In this document: one piece after another, positions 6,904-14,219 of the stretch
Position numbering within the stretch: position 1 is the first letter of the stretch
How the letters are laid out: the number at the start of each line of letters is the position of its first letter
Assembly (NCBI GenBank): GCA_035281845.1
Contig: DATEVL010000148.1
Location: 1-19,420 of the forward strand
Length of the DNA: 19,420 bases
Source: DATEVL01 sp035281845
Lineage (GTDB): Bacteria; Chloroflexota; Anaerolineae; Anaerolineales; E44-bin32
Reading direction: 5' to 3'
The notes under the pieces: model-generated
What the model saw: the letters and a program-made list of their open reading frames with translations, nothing else
The model's database searches: none
Told to the model about the DNA's origin: nothing
Program-made: the position numbers and the translations under genes

Positions 6904-8121
6904 TCATACAGCTCGGGCGTACACTCTGTGATTCTTGTAGGCGACCCCCCCGATGGTCTCCAGGTCGCTCCGCATCTGGACGGCGCTTTCCGCCACTTGC
7001 GTCAGATCGGCATGCTGGAAGCCCGCTTCCCGGATCGTCTTCTCCATCTCGCCGTAGAGCAGGGCATTGCCGCCGCGGCCTTGGATCTCCGGCAACACTC
7101 CGGCGCCGTTGATCGCCACCCACTTCGTCCGGCGCATCTCCCACAACAGATCGAGGATGCTCAGCGGGTGCAGGCGTCCGCCGCCTCGCTGCAGCGCCGC
7201 CGAGACGTCGCGGAAGGCGAAGAGGAACCCGACGACCTCGTCGCCGCGGGCGATGATCTTGATCAAGCGCGGGTCGGCGACGGCCAGGAGCGAGTCGGTC
7301 AGGAAGCGGATCTCTTCCCGGCTCAAGGGGTAGTATTCCCAATTGTCGACGAAGGCGCGGTTGTAGGCGTCGCCGATGCGATCGGCCCAGGCGCGCAACT
7401 CGCTTTTCGAACGGAAGCGCACGACGCGCAACCCGCTGCGGGCCGCCGCCCGCTCGGCCACGCGTTGGACGCGCGACGGGAGCCGGAACCGGTCTGCTCC
7501 GAGATAACACGAGACGAAATCTACGACCTTCTCGAAGCCGAGCCGCTCGACGAAGGCGGGGTAGCTCGGCGGGTTGTAGTTCATCATGGTCATCGCCGGA
7601 CGGAACTCGTAACCGTCGACGAGCAAGCCGTAACCGTCGAGCGGCCCGAATCCCTTCGGGCCCACGAGCGTGTCCAGCGAACGGGCCCGGGCCCACTCGG
7701 CGGCGCGGTCGAAGAGTGCCGCCGCCGAGTCAAAATCGTTCTCGCATTCGAACAAGTAGAACTGGGCCTGCCGCGTGCCGTGGTATTGGTTGTACGGCCG
7801 GTTCTCGAGCACCGCGATCCGGCCCATGAGGGTCTGGCCGCGGCGGGCGAGGAAGAAGTCGGCGTCGGAATGCCGGTAGAAGGGATGGTTGTCGCGGTTG
7901 AGTTGCAGGGTGGCGTCCATCCGCAGCAGCGGCACCCATAACGGATGGCCGGCGTATAGACGGAACGGCAGGCGGAGAAACTCTCGGACCTGATCTCGTT
8001 TGCGGGTGTCGACGAGATCGATGGTGACTTGGCCGCTCTTGTCGGACGGCATGGCGGAGGCCCGCGGCACCACGCCGCGTCCTTCCTTCAGCGATTGGGT
8101 CGTGACTTGGGAAGCCGCCAT
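6904..8121 (-). CDS. GNAT-like N-acetyltransferase-fold protein (405 aa)
   Basis: The 405-residue product has conserved blocks of a long GNAT-related family: REFLRLPFRLYAGHPLWVP, then NHPFYRHSDADFFLARRGQ with MGRIAVLENR, VGPKGFGPLDGYGLLVDG, YNPPSYPAFVERLGFEKV, and a C-terminal acetyl-CoA-site-like region (IIARGDEVVGFLFAFRD, then GVLPEIQGRGGNALLYGEME). The last block resembles GNAT motif A (Q/R-x-x-G-x-G/A). The substrate is unknown. ATG 8121 is chosen because it lies about 18 nt downstream of a predicted start from the promoter at 8146-8174; no ribosome-binding site is visible, and ATG 8052 is the alternative. The longer frame back to 8403 overlaps the divergent acyltransferase gene and is rejected. 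It is the first gene of a two-gene minus-strand operon with the 500-aa protein. Confidence 0.8.
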   Translation of the reverse strand: MAASQVTTQSLKEGRGVVPRASAMPSDKSGQVTIDLVDTRKRDQVREFLRLPFRLYAGHPLWVPLLRMDATLQLNRDNHPFYRHSDADFFLARRGQTLMGRIAVLENRPYNQYHGTRQAQFYLFECENDFDSAAALFDRAAEWARARSLDTLVGPKGFGPLDGYGLLVDGYEFRPAMTMMNYNPPSYPAFVERLGFEKVVDFVSCYLGADRFRLPSRVQRVAERAAARSGLRVVRFRSKSELRAWADRIGDAYNRAFVDNWEYYPLSREEIRFLTDSLLAVADPRLIKIIARGDEVVGFLFAFRDVSAALQRGGGRLHPLSILDLLWEMRRTKWVAINGAGVLPEIQGRGGNALLYGEMEKTIREAGFQHADLTQVAESAVQMRSDLETIGGVAYKNHRVYARAV

Positions 8122-8145
8122 GTCAAAAAGGAGAAACTGGGTCGG

Positions 8146-8175
8146 ATTGTAACACCCGCCGTAGGCCGCTACAAT
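8146..8175. promoter_or_regulatory. Overlapping symmetric divergent promoters
   Basis: On the plus strand TTGTAA (8147-8152), 17 bp, TACAAT (8170-8175) reads toward the acyltransferase gene. On the minus strand TTGTAG (8174-8169), 17 bp, TACAAT (8151-8146) reads toward the GNAT-like gene. Each -10 overlaps the -35 of the other, so polymerase could occupy only one direction at a time. Confidence 0.6.
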
Positions 8176-8194
8176 TTCGTGCCTTGAGGAGCCT

Positions 8195-8860
8195 GTGACC
8201 GCTGCCCGCTTCCTTCGCTTGCCGGCGAACCTGCTGCTCGATCTCCTCACCATGCGCCACGTGGAAGGTCGTGCCCACCTGCCATCGGGCGGGCCGAGCA
8301 TTGTTGTCGCCAACCATTTGAGCTTCCTCGATCCGGTCCTGGTGTTCGCCCTGATCGGCGGCGACGATCTTTCCGCCTGGACGGCCGAGAAGTGGCAGCG
8401 CAATTTGGTCTACGGGACGTTGCTGCGCCTCGGCAATGCTTTTTTCATCCGGCGGGGCCACGTCGACCGCCGGGCCCTCGATCGGGCCGCCGATTGGCTG
8501 CGGGCGGGAAAGATCTTCGGGATCGCACCGGAGGGGACCCGCAGCCGCAGCGGCGGTCTGGGGCCAGCCAAGACGGGCGTTGCCTATCTAGCCGATGTCT
8601 CCGGGGGGCCGATTGTGCCCATCGCACACTGGGGAACCGAGACGACGATCCGCTGCTGGATCCGCCTTCGACGGCCGCACATCGAGATCCGCGTCGGCCA
8701 GCCGTTCACTTTGCCGCCCCTCGACCCGGAGGACCGCGGAACCTCGCTGCGGCGAAATGCCGACGAGGTCATGTGCCATTTGGCGGCCTTGCTTCCGCCG
8801 GCCTACCGCGGCGTCTACGCCGGCCATCCGCGGTTACGCGAGCTGCTCCTCCCCGAATGA
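8195..8860 (+). CDS. PlsC-like 1-acyl-sn-glycerol-3-phosphate acyltransferase
   Basis: The 221-residue product carries the acyltransferase signature NHLSFLDP (HX4D catalytic motif, His41 and Asp46) and APEGTRSRSG (acyl-acceptor binding EGTR block), followed by GPIVPIAHWG. This defines the PlsC/LPLAT family (PF01553), which moves an acyl group to lysophosphatidic acid or a similar acceptor during phospholipid synthesis at the inner face of the membrane. The length is typical of bacterial PlsC. The start is GTG 8195, supported by a GAGGAG ribosome-binding site 6 nt upstream and the promoter at 8147-8175. It is transcribed alone; the next gene is convergent. The exact acceptor cannot be read from sequence. 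Confidence 0.9.
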   Translation: MTAARFLRLPANLLLDLLTMRHVEGRAHLPSGGPSIVVANHLSFLDPVLVFALIGGDDLSAWTAEKWQRNLVYGTLLRLGNAFFIRRGHVDRRALDRAADWLRAGKIFGIAPEGTRSRSGGLGPAKTGVAYLADVSGGPIVPIAHWGTETTIRCWIRLRRPHIEIRVGQPFTLPPLDPEDRGTSLRRNADEVMCHLAALLPPAYRGVYAGHPRLRELLLPE

Positions 8861-8960
8861 GGCGGCTCCGAGGCCGAGGCGATCGGAGAACCAGAGCCCA
8901 GGCAGGACGGACGTCGCCGGCGCGCCTTCCCTTGGACTTGCCTCTACGCGACGGGCGCGC

Positions 8961-9721
8961 CTACTGGAGGAAGTACAGGGTGTTGATGTAGGAGAAGATC
9001 TCGCCGCTCTCGGTTATCCCCACCTGCGCCAGCGGCGGCATGCTGCCGTCGTCTGTCGGTGCGGCGAGTCCCCATCGAAAGAAGTTCACTCCGCCGGATT
9101 TCGCTCCAGCTTCGAACGTAAGCTGTTCCCGCATAGCCTCGAAGTCCGGGAACTCGCGCCGGATGAGGTCTTCGGCGATCGTCTGCAGTTCGTCCCGGCT
9201 GAGGGCCGGACCGGCCGACGGCGGCGACGCGGCGCCGGGGTCTATTTCCAAGACCTTCCCAGCCACGACTGCCACCAAGTAGGAGGTGCCGCGCTCGTCC
9301 TCGAAACGCGCCACACGCAGGACCCCGCTGGGCGAATTACCCATGTAGGTCACCTCGCGAAAGGCGATCGCGCTCGGCATGCCGGAGGGGAAAAAGCGCG
9401 TCGGATCCTGCAGGAAGGCGCGGATCGTCTCGATCGCCTCGGTCTGCGCGATTTCGGTCTGGACGCCGTCTTCCGAGTCGAAGCACAGCATCGGATGCGA
9501 GGCGATGTCCGGGAGCGCCATCGCTGCAAGTTCGGCGCGGGTGAAGCATGGGATCAGCGTTAGCTGAGGCGCGGGGGTGGCCGGCGGAGAGACGAAGGCC
9601 ATTGTGGCCGTCGCCTCCGCAAGCCAGGAGGAGAGGCCGGTAGCGGCTGGGCAGTGCATGCGACGAGCGTCAGCAACGCCAGCAGCAATATTGGCGCGGC
9701 CCATCGGCACGGGAAGCGCAT
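8961..9721 (-). CDS. Lipoprotein of unknown function, apparent frameshift after the signal peptide
   Basis: Two frames together make one protein. The start frame from ATG 9721 encodes MRFPCRWAAPILLLALL then TLVAC, an excellent lipoprotein signal with lipobox L-V-A-C (Cys22) and a GGAGG ribosome-binding site 9 nt upstream. That frame stops soon after (about 9560) without further conserved sequence. The main body (QLTLIPCFTRAELAAMALPD to the C-terminal GEIFSYINTLYFLQ) lies in the adjacent frame, open from 9857 but with no signal peptide. Joining them needs one missing base between about 9600 and 9660. The body (about 210 residues) has an alternating beta/helix pattern, including YLVAVVAGKVLEID and LIRREFPDFEAMREQL, loosely like PepSY-type secreted domains; I do not recognise it firmly. 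If the shift is real the gene is broken; if an assembly error, it is an intact lipoprotein. Confidence 0.65.
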
Positions 9722-9792
9722 AGATGCAGTCCTCCGACGTGCGATCGATGACAATGCTATCAGACTGCCTGCGGCGCCAGGTCAGCTCGGTT

Positions 9793-10920
9793 CTAACGAA
9801 CGATTCTCGGCTGCACCCACAAGGCCTCGTCTCCGGCCGGGTCGCCGCGGCTGTCAACGGCCAGGATGAAGTTCACCTTCTTGCCTGCCAGGGACGACAG
9901 GTCGAAGTCGACCAGCTGGAACCTCCCGTCCAGTTTCTCCGTCCAGCTGGCCAGGTTCTTGACCTCGCCGGAGCCAATACGGCGTTGCAGTAGGAATTTC
10001 ACGTTGCAGCCGGAGGCGCCAGACTGGCACGCCAGCAGAGCACGGAAGTGATCGCCTTTCTTGACCTCGAAGCTCGGGTACTCGCCGCGAATCCAGCCGT
10101 CCCCGCTGGCGGGCGGCTGGGTCCACAGCCCCGGTTCGTTCTCCACCCGTTTGCCTTCCAGCGCCGGGTTGTCGACGCGGACGACGAACCCTTCCGCTGC
10201 GCCGGCCGTCCCAGGGCAGGGGAGGTCCCCGTCGTCCGTGCTCCAGCTGGCGGCGCAGGCGTCATCGACAAAGCTGTAGACGGACTTCTTCGGTCGCACG
10301 ACTTCGATATCGACCCAGATCGCCCCATCCGCAGTCGGCCCGATGCCGAAGCGCGCTCCGGAGTTGCCACGCAGACGCCAGTAACCTTGGTAATGACCAC
10401 GGTCCGACGGCGCCTTCAGCCGGACCGAGATGTCGACGGTGCTGTCGACCGCCACGGGCTTCTCCAGCTCTACACTGTCCGGCCCGTCCATATGGTCGCC
10501 GTCGGAGAAGACCAGGCTATATCCTTCGTCCCACGCGCAGCGGCCGATGTTGCGCACGCGCCAGGTCTTGGTGAAGCTCTGGCCGGGCTCCAGATCGGTG
10601 CCGTCTGGGACGCTGATGTCTTTGACGAGGGCGGCCCAGTTGCAGGGAATGGGCGTGGCCGTGGCGGTCGGCGCCGTCGTGGGCGTATAGAAGGTAGTGG
10701 CGGTGGGACTGGGCGTCTCGCTCGCCGTCGGTGGGGCCGATGTCGGTGTCTCCGTTGGCGGCGGGGTCAGGCTGTCTAGCGCGGCCAGGGTCTGGGCGAC
10801 CACTGTGGCAACCCGGTCGTTGCCGCCGGGAGTCGGGACGGCGAGCTGACTAAGGCTGCAGGCAAGGCCCAGCAGGGCAGTCAGGGGGAGCGGCCACAGG
10901 CTGGTCTTCTTGTCTTTCAT
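9793..10920 (-). CDS. Lipoprotein with NBR1-type Ig-like domain
   Basis: The 375-residue product begins MKDKKTSLWPLPLTALLGLAC, a lipoprotein-type signal (Cys21), followed by a Thr/Pro/Ser-rich linker (about 45-95) typical of surface-anchored Chloroflexota proteins. Next is a domain of about 100 residues with DISVPDGTDLEPGQSFTKTW, RVRNIGRCAWDEGYSLVF and the RLKAPSDRGHYQGYWRLRG block. This is the NBR1-like Ig fold (PF16158), recognised by its TWRVRNxGxCxW motif. The C-terminal half (about 200-375) is a second beta-rich module with paired cysteines and GWIRGEYPSFEVKKGDHFRA; I do not recognise it. ATG 10920 has a GGAGAA ribosome-binding site; the 11013 frame start adds only a non-signal tail and is rejected. 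The extracellular role is unknown; a carbohydrate- or protein-binding role is inference. Confidence 0.85.
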   Translation of the reverse strand: MKDKKTSLWPLPLTALLGLACSLSQLAVPTPGGNDRVATVVAQTLAALDSLTPPPTETPTSAPPTASETPSPTATTFYTPTTAPTATATPIPCNWAALVKDISVPDGTDLEPGQSFTKTWRVRNIGRCAWDEGYSLVFSDGDHMDGPDSVELEKPVAVDSTVDISVRLKAPSDRGHYQGYWRLRGNSGARFGIGPTADGAIWVDIEVVRPKKSVYSFVDDACAASWSTDDGDLPCPGTAGAAEGFVVRVDNPALEGKRVENEPGLWTQPPASGDGWIRGEYPSFEVKKGDHFRALLACQSGASGCNVKFLLQRRIGSGEVKNLASWTEKLDGRFQLVDFDLSSLAGKKVNFILAVDSRGDPAGDEALWVQPRIVR

Positions 10921-11015
10921 GGCAGGTTCTCCGTGGAAACCAACGCTGTACTCCCATAGTCTATGATGAGACGGCGCCTGTGAGGAAATCGTTCCAAGAG
11001 GATCGCAACCCATCC

Positions 11016-11040
11016 TTCAACCGAGGTTGTTTCTAAGAGC
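11016..11040. repeat. Dispersed repeat with CAACCGAGGTTG core, copy 1
   Basis: A 25-base sequence with the palindromic core CAACCGAGGTTG followed by TTTCTAAGAGC lies just upstream of the NBR1-Ig lipoprotein. The same sequence, one T shorter, is at 14059-14082, where it supplies the stop codon of the RecA-like gene. Both copies are followed by an AGTGGTCAGTG repeat, so the whole is a composite mobile or repeated unit. Confidence 0.65.
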
Positions 11041-11053
11041 TGAGGTCAGGGAG

Positions 11054-11128
11054 AGTGGTCAGTGATCAGAAGAGCACATCGATCGCCAGTCAACTGACCA
11101 CTAACCACCGACCATTGACCACTGATTG
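11054..11128. repeat. TGACCAC heptamer inverted-repeat element
   Basis: AGTGGTCAGTGATCAG (11054-11069) faces a run of TGACCAC-type words ending CATTGACCACTGATTG (to 11128), giving an interrupted inverted repeat in the gap between two minus-strand genes. The same heptamer family appears at about 1764-1779, 14083-14214 and 14851-14860. Confidence 0.6.
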
Positions 11129-11146
11129 ATGAGTGCAGAGATGCCG

Positions 11147-12904
11147 CTACCTCAGCCAGTTGTTGAAGGCGAGCAGAATGCTTGCGACCACGCTCACCAC
11201 GGCGGTCCCCACGATCGCCAGGCCGACGAGCGCTCTCGAAGTGCGCGTCGTGGCGCCGGCATAAGCTGCCCATGCGCCCAATCCGGCCAGAACGATAAGT
11301 AGAGGGGACACATCCAATAGGTACCTCGCCGTCACAGCGTAGAGGGACAAGAGGGGAATTAAGCCCGCGAGGCATCCCAGCAGAATACAGGCCACGATCG
11401 GTCTTAGATTGGTGCCCTGGCCAAACCCAAGTCCCTCCGTTGCGGTGATGTCCCTGGAGCCGGGAATGGAGCTGCAGGAGAGCGTCCACAACAGGGATAC
11501 TGCGAAGAGAAGGAACGGCGTCGTGAAAACGAGACCTGTTACGAGTTCTCCATAGAAGAAATCGGGGTGGGGAATGGCGATCGGGCCGATCGATCGACCC
11601 GCTAGGATCGGCCTCAGGTATGGGGCCTCTCCGATCATAGATGCGGGTGCGAAGGCGTAGTTGTAGAGATTGACCGGGATGTTTGCCAGGCGGAAGGCTG
11701 CCAGGGTCCCCTCGGCTTGGCCGGCGGGAGCCCCAAGAGTGTATCGCCAGCCGAACTCCAGCGGGTTCGAGAACCTAGCGAAGTTGTAGGACGCGATCAA
11801 GGCGACCGAGGCGACGATCGGGATGGCCAGACGCGCAACCAGCCATCCTCCAGAACCGAGGTTTGAATCCTCTCGTCTTCTCCACACCAGCCAGACGAGA
11901 ACAGCGGAGCATGCCACGATCGGGAACAGCAGCACGGACCGTGTGGCGAATGCGAGGCCCCACAGAATCCCCACCAACACCAATCTCCCGGGGCTTGCGC
12001 GGCCGCCCGAGAGGATGGGGAAGGCGGCGACGAGCCCGGCCATCAAGAAGGCCGCGCCGTGCAGGATGGCCGCCTCGTAGATCCGAGGGCCGTCGAGAAC
12101 CCAAGGCAGGGGATAGGCGAGCCCGGCGAGAACCAATGGAGGGATGAGCAGCCAACTTGGCAACGGCCGGAAGAACCGGCGCCACGCCAGAACGAAGAAC
12201 GCAGCTGTGAAGGCGAAGAGGAATGCGGCACCAACGAAGGCAAGAGTGCTGTCGCCCACCGTGCCAATCCCGGCAAGCTTGAGCGGCGCGAGGAGTGCCG
12301 CCGGCGCTGGCCCCCAGTACAGGTAGTACTTCCCGTCGTAGTAGGTGACGTCGAACAATAGACAATCAGAGGTCTGCCCCTGCTGGCAGCGAGGGATCTG
12401 ACCGTGCTCGGCGGGGTCGTACGGATTGCTCAAATCGGCAAGCCGTGGGTCGGGCACAGCCTTGAGGTTGGCCTGCCCCGAGGCGAACGCCTCGGCGAGC
12501 ATGTCGTAGTAGAGCGTTGTCGTGGGCAGGGCGGCCGGATCTCCGCCCGTAACGAGGTACGCGTAGAGCCCCATGATGGCGAGCGACACGAGCGACAGCG
12601 ACAGCCACAACCCAGGACCCATCGCCCGAGGCGGCGCGGCAGACGCCTCCATCTGAAAACCTTGTCCGATTGCCGCGGGCGCCTGCCTTAATGGCGAGGA
12701 TATGCCAAGCCACTTTCGAATCGGGCTTGCCTGGGCGAAGAGAATCGCCCCGAGGCCAAGGGCGAGGAGGGCGATGCGCCGGGGTCCCATGACCGGATTG
12801 TTGTCGAGGCCGAGAGGGTAGGCGGCGACCGCCACGGTCGCCAGAGCAAGGCCACCCAGAGTCAGCATCCACCGGGGGAGGGAGCGGCAGAGGAAGCTTC
12901 TCAA
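11147..12904 (-). CDS. Multi-pass membrane protein, GT-C glycosyltransferase-like
   Basis: The product of 585 residues has about ten or more hydrophobic helices spread over its length. Between the second and third helix groups is a large polar loop (about 130-200) with DPRLADLSNPYDPAEH and then FDVTYYDGKYYLYWGPAPA, a block I associate with membrane glycosyltransferase-like (GT-C/ArnT-type) proteins of Chloroflexota and Actinobacteria that use polyprenyl-linked sugars. The catalytic acid is not obvious to me, so the activity is inference. The frame opens with TTG at 12904 (MRSFLCRSLPRWMLT); ATG 12868 at residue 13 is an alternative and falls right before the first helix. No ribosome-binding site is seen at either. 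A TGATATAAT extended -10 on the minus strand lies 125 bp upstream. Confidence 0.75.
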   Translation of the reverse strand: MRSFLCRSLPRWMLTLGGLALATVAVAAYPLGLDNNPVMGPRRIALLALGLGAILFAQASPIRKWLGISSPLRQAPAAIGQGFQMEASAAPPRAMGPGLWLSLSLVSLAIMGLYAYLVTGGDPAALPTTTLYYDMLAEAFASGQANLKAVPDPRLADLSNPYDPAEHGQIPRCQQGQTSDCLLFDVTYYDGKYYLYWGPAPAALLAPLKLAGIGTVGDSTLAFVGAAFLFAFTAAFFVLAWRRFFRPLPSWLLIPPLVLAGLAYPLPWVLDGPRIYEAAILHGAAFLMAGLVAAFPILSGGRASPGRLVLVGILWGLAFATRSVLLFPIVACSAVLVWLVWRRREDSNLGSGGWLVARLAIPIVASVALIASYNFARFSNPLEFGWRYTLGAPAGQAEGTLAAFRLANIPVNLYNYAFAPASMIGEAPYLRPILAGRSIGPIAIPHPDFFYGELVTGLVFTTPFLLFAVSLLWTLSCSSIPGSRDITATEGLGFGQGTNLRPIVACILLGCLAGLIPLLSLYAVTARYLLDVSPLLIVLAGLGAWAAYAGATTRTSRALVGLAIVGTAVVSVVASILLAFNNWLR

Positions 12905-13250
12905 TGGAGGGATGGTTTTCGACCGGCGTGGATCCGACGGCCTGGGCAGCGCTGGCCAGGAGCCTGACTCACGATCCGGCTACGAGGGTGAGCCCGGGGC
13001 GGGTATCGCCGGCGCCTCGGCGCGGGTCATTATATCAACGCGCCTCTGGCAGATGAGGTCGGCATAGTGACCGTGGGCGAGATCCCCGGCGATCGGGTGG
13101 CGGCCTGCGCTGCGTCTGCCTTGCGTCAGGGGCGTTCCCTTCCCCCGCTGGGGGGAGAAGGTTTCATCCTCTTGTGTGATTGCGGCAAGACTATTTCCAC
13201 GTTATGAATAGAACAAATGTTCTTTACCCCTCTTCTCCGTCGAGCGGCGC
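12905..13250. other. 346-bp intergenic region with divergent signals
   Basis: No convincing gene is present. It holds, in order: GC-rich sequence with short inverted repeats; a minus-strand extended -10 TGATATAAT (13037-13029); a C/G hairpin TCCCCC-GCTG-GGGGGA (13141-13156); a weak plus-strand promoter TTGCGG (13180-13185), 17 bp, TATGAA (13203-13208); and the LexA-like box (13210-13223) just before the PolB cassette. The AT-rich stretch from 13186 to 13226 contrasts with its surroundings, as expected for a promoter. Confidence 0.5.
13210..13223. promoter_or_regulatory. LexA-like (SOS box) palindrome, copy 2
   Basis: AGAACAAATGTTCT, identical to the 14-mer at 1276-1289, lies 27 bp before the GTG start of the RecA-like gene. 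It directly follows a candidate -10 (TATGAA, 13203-13208) and would cover the transcription start, so a bound repressor would shut off the three-gene PolB cassette. Exact recurrence of a palindrome 12 kb apart, each time in a promoter position, argues for a shared regulator. Confidence 0.65.
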
Positions 13251-14078
13251 GTGGCTGAGCGCCTGCCTTCCCCCTTCGATCCCTCAAGGCTGCCCGCCTC
13301 GGCGGACGGCTCCTTCTCCGACGTCGAGGTCCCCTACGGGATGCGAAGCGCGACCCTGGAGACGCTTCTCCAGCCGCGTCTTTCGCTCTTCTGGGGAACC
13401 CAGGCCCCGACCCGTGCGCTGCTCACCGCGGCCACCACCATGGCCGCCGGCGGCCTCCCCGTCCGTCTTTTCGACGGTGGCAACAGCTTCGATGGATACT
13501 TCGTCGCCCGCCTGGCGCGCCAGCTTGCCCTCTCAGTCCCGCGGCCTGCGGCCGAGTCCCTCGACGAACCCGCAGGGGATCGCGCTTCGTCGCGCCTTCG
13601 CATCGCGCTTCGTCGCGCTTCGCATCGCGCTTCGCATCCCGCAGGGGATCCCGTAGGGGACTCCGGAGGGGGCACCCCAGAGGGGCATCGCGCTTCGCAT
13701 CCCGGAGGGGATCCCGCAGGGGATCCCTACGACACTCTCGACCGGATGCACTTGTCGCGAGCGTTCACCTGTTTCCAGCTGGCCGAGCTCATCGAGAACG
13801 CCCCACCCGGGTCGGAGCCGCTCGTCGTGCTCGAACTGTTGGCGACCTTCTACGACGAGAGCGTCCCCCTGCGCGACAGCGAGCGCCTGCTGGCCACGAC
13901 GCTCGCCCACCTGCGGCGCCTGGCCGCCGCCGGCCCGGTCATCGTCGGCGCCCGCGAGCCGCAAACCCTGGTGAAAGAGCGTTGGTTGTTGCTCGATCAA
14001 CTGCAAGCCAGCGCCGACGCCGCCTGGATGCTGCGCCCGCCCGCGCCGCAACCCGTTCTTCAACCGAGGTTGTTCTAA
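13251..14078 (+). CDS. RecA/RadA-like protein without Walker A lysine (ImuA-like), first gene of PolB cassette
   Basis: The 275-residue product has the outline of a RecA-fold core but a degenerate P-loop: FWGTQAPTRALLTAAT (about 47-62) sits where GxxxxGK[T/S] should be and lacks the lysine. Next come VRLFDGGNSFDGYFVARLAR (71-90), RAFTCFQLAELIE (170-182) and a hydrophobic strand PLVVLELLATFYDE (190-203) at the Walker B position without the usual acidic residue. It is therefore probably a non-hydrolysing structural partner, like ImuA or inactive RadA paralogues. Residues 107-158 are low-complexity (RASHRASHPAGDP type) encoded by a palindromic DNA repeat, inserted in frame in a loop; residues 27-35 (VPYGMRSAT) come from an inverted copy. 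The C-terminus (LQPRLF) and stop lie in another repeat. GTG 13251 is the only usable start after the in-frame stop at 13209; the ribosome-binding site is weak. Confidence 0.72.
   Translation: MAERLPSPFDPSRLPASADGSFSDVEVPYGMRSATLETLLQPRLSLFWGTQAPTRALLTAATTMAAGGLPVRLFDGGNSFDGYFVARLARQLALSVPRPAAESLDEPAGDRASSRLRIALRRASHRASHPAGDPVGDSGGGTPEGHRASHPGGDPAGDPYDTLDRMHLSRAFTCFQLAELIENAPPGSEPLVVLELLATFYDESVPLRDSERLLATTLAHLRRLAAAGPVIVGAREPQTLVKERWLLLDQLQASADAAWMLRPPAPQPVLQPRLF
13570..13728 (+). repeat. In-frame GC palindromic repeat cluster in the RecA-like gene
   Basis: Multiple units built from CGCGCTTCGCATC and CCCGCAGGGGATC words, plus one GGGGGCACCCCAGAGGGGC unit (13670-13688). Arms such as GGGATCCC and CCCGCAGGG can fold into hairpins. 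The 159 bp is an exact multiple of three and translates to RASH/AGDP repeats. A single inverted copy is at 13329-13355. The same units recur in the next two genes. Confidence 0.8.
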
Positions 14079-14082
14079 GAGC

Positions 14083-14214
14083 AGTGGTCAGTGGCACATC
14101 GTCATTGCGAGGAGCGAGGCGACGAAGCAATCTCCCCAGTGAGGAGATTGCCACGCCGGCGAAACGCCGGCTCGCAATGACGTCCCGTCCACCGACCACT
14201 GACCACTGACCACT
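14083..14214. repeat. Nested palindromic element between cassette genes 1 and 2
   Basis: An outer inverted repeat AGTGGTCAGTGG (14083-14094) against CCACTGACCACT (14196-14207, repeated at 14203-14214) encloses an 83-bp palindromic element at 14100-14182. Its ends are CGTCATTGCGAG and CTCGCAATGACG, with an internal AATCTCC/GGAGATT hairpin. The inner unit resembles the TCATTGCGAGGAGCGA... family of small repeats common in several bacterial phyla. It fills the intergenic gap and leaves no visible ribosome-binding site for the second gene. Confidence 0.75.
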
Positions 14215-14219
14215 ATCCG

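Noticed and set aside
9790..9801. GTTCTAACGAAC, an inverted GTTC-N4-GAAC palindrome.
   Set aside because: Half-site order is opposite to the repeated box, and it spans the stop codon of a gene rather than a promoter.
11855..11890. tRNA T-arm-like sequence GAGGTTTGAATCCTC, read on the other strand as REDSNL.
   Set aside because: It lies inside the membrane-protein gene and no matching acceptor, D or anticodon arms can be found around it.
13570..13728. Possible CRISPR array because of repeated GC units.
   Set aside because: Units are of irregular length and order, without unique spacers, and lie in frame in a coding region.
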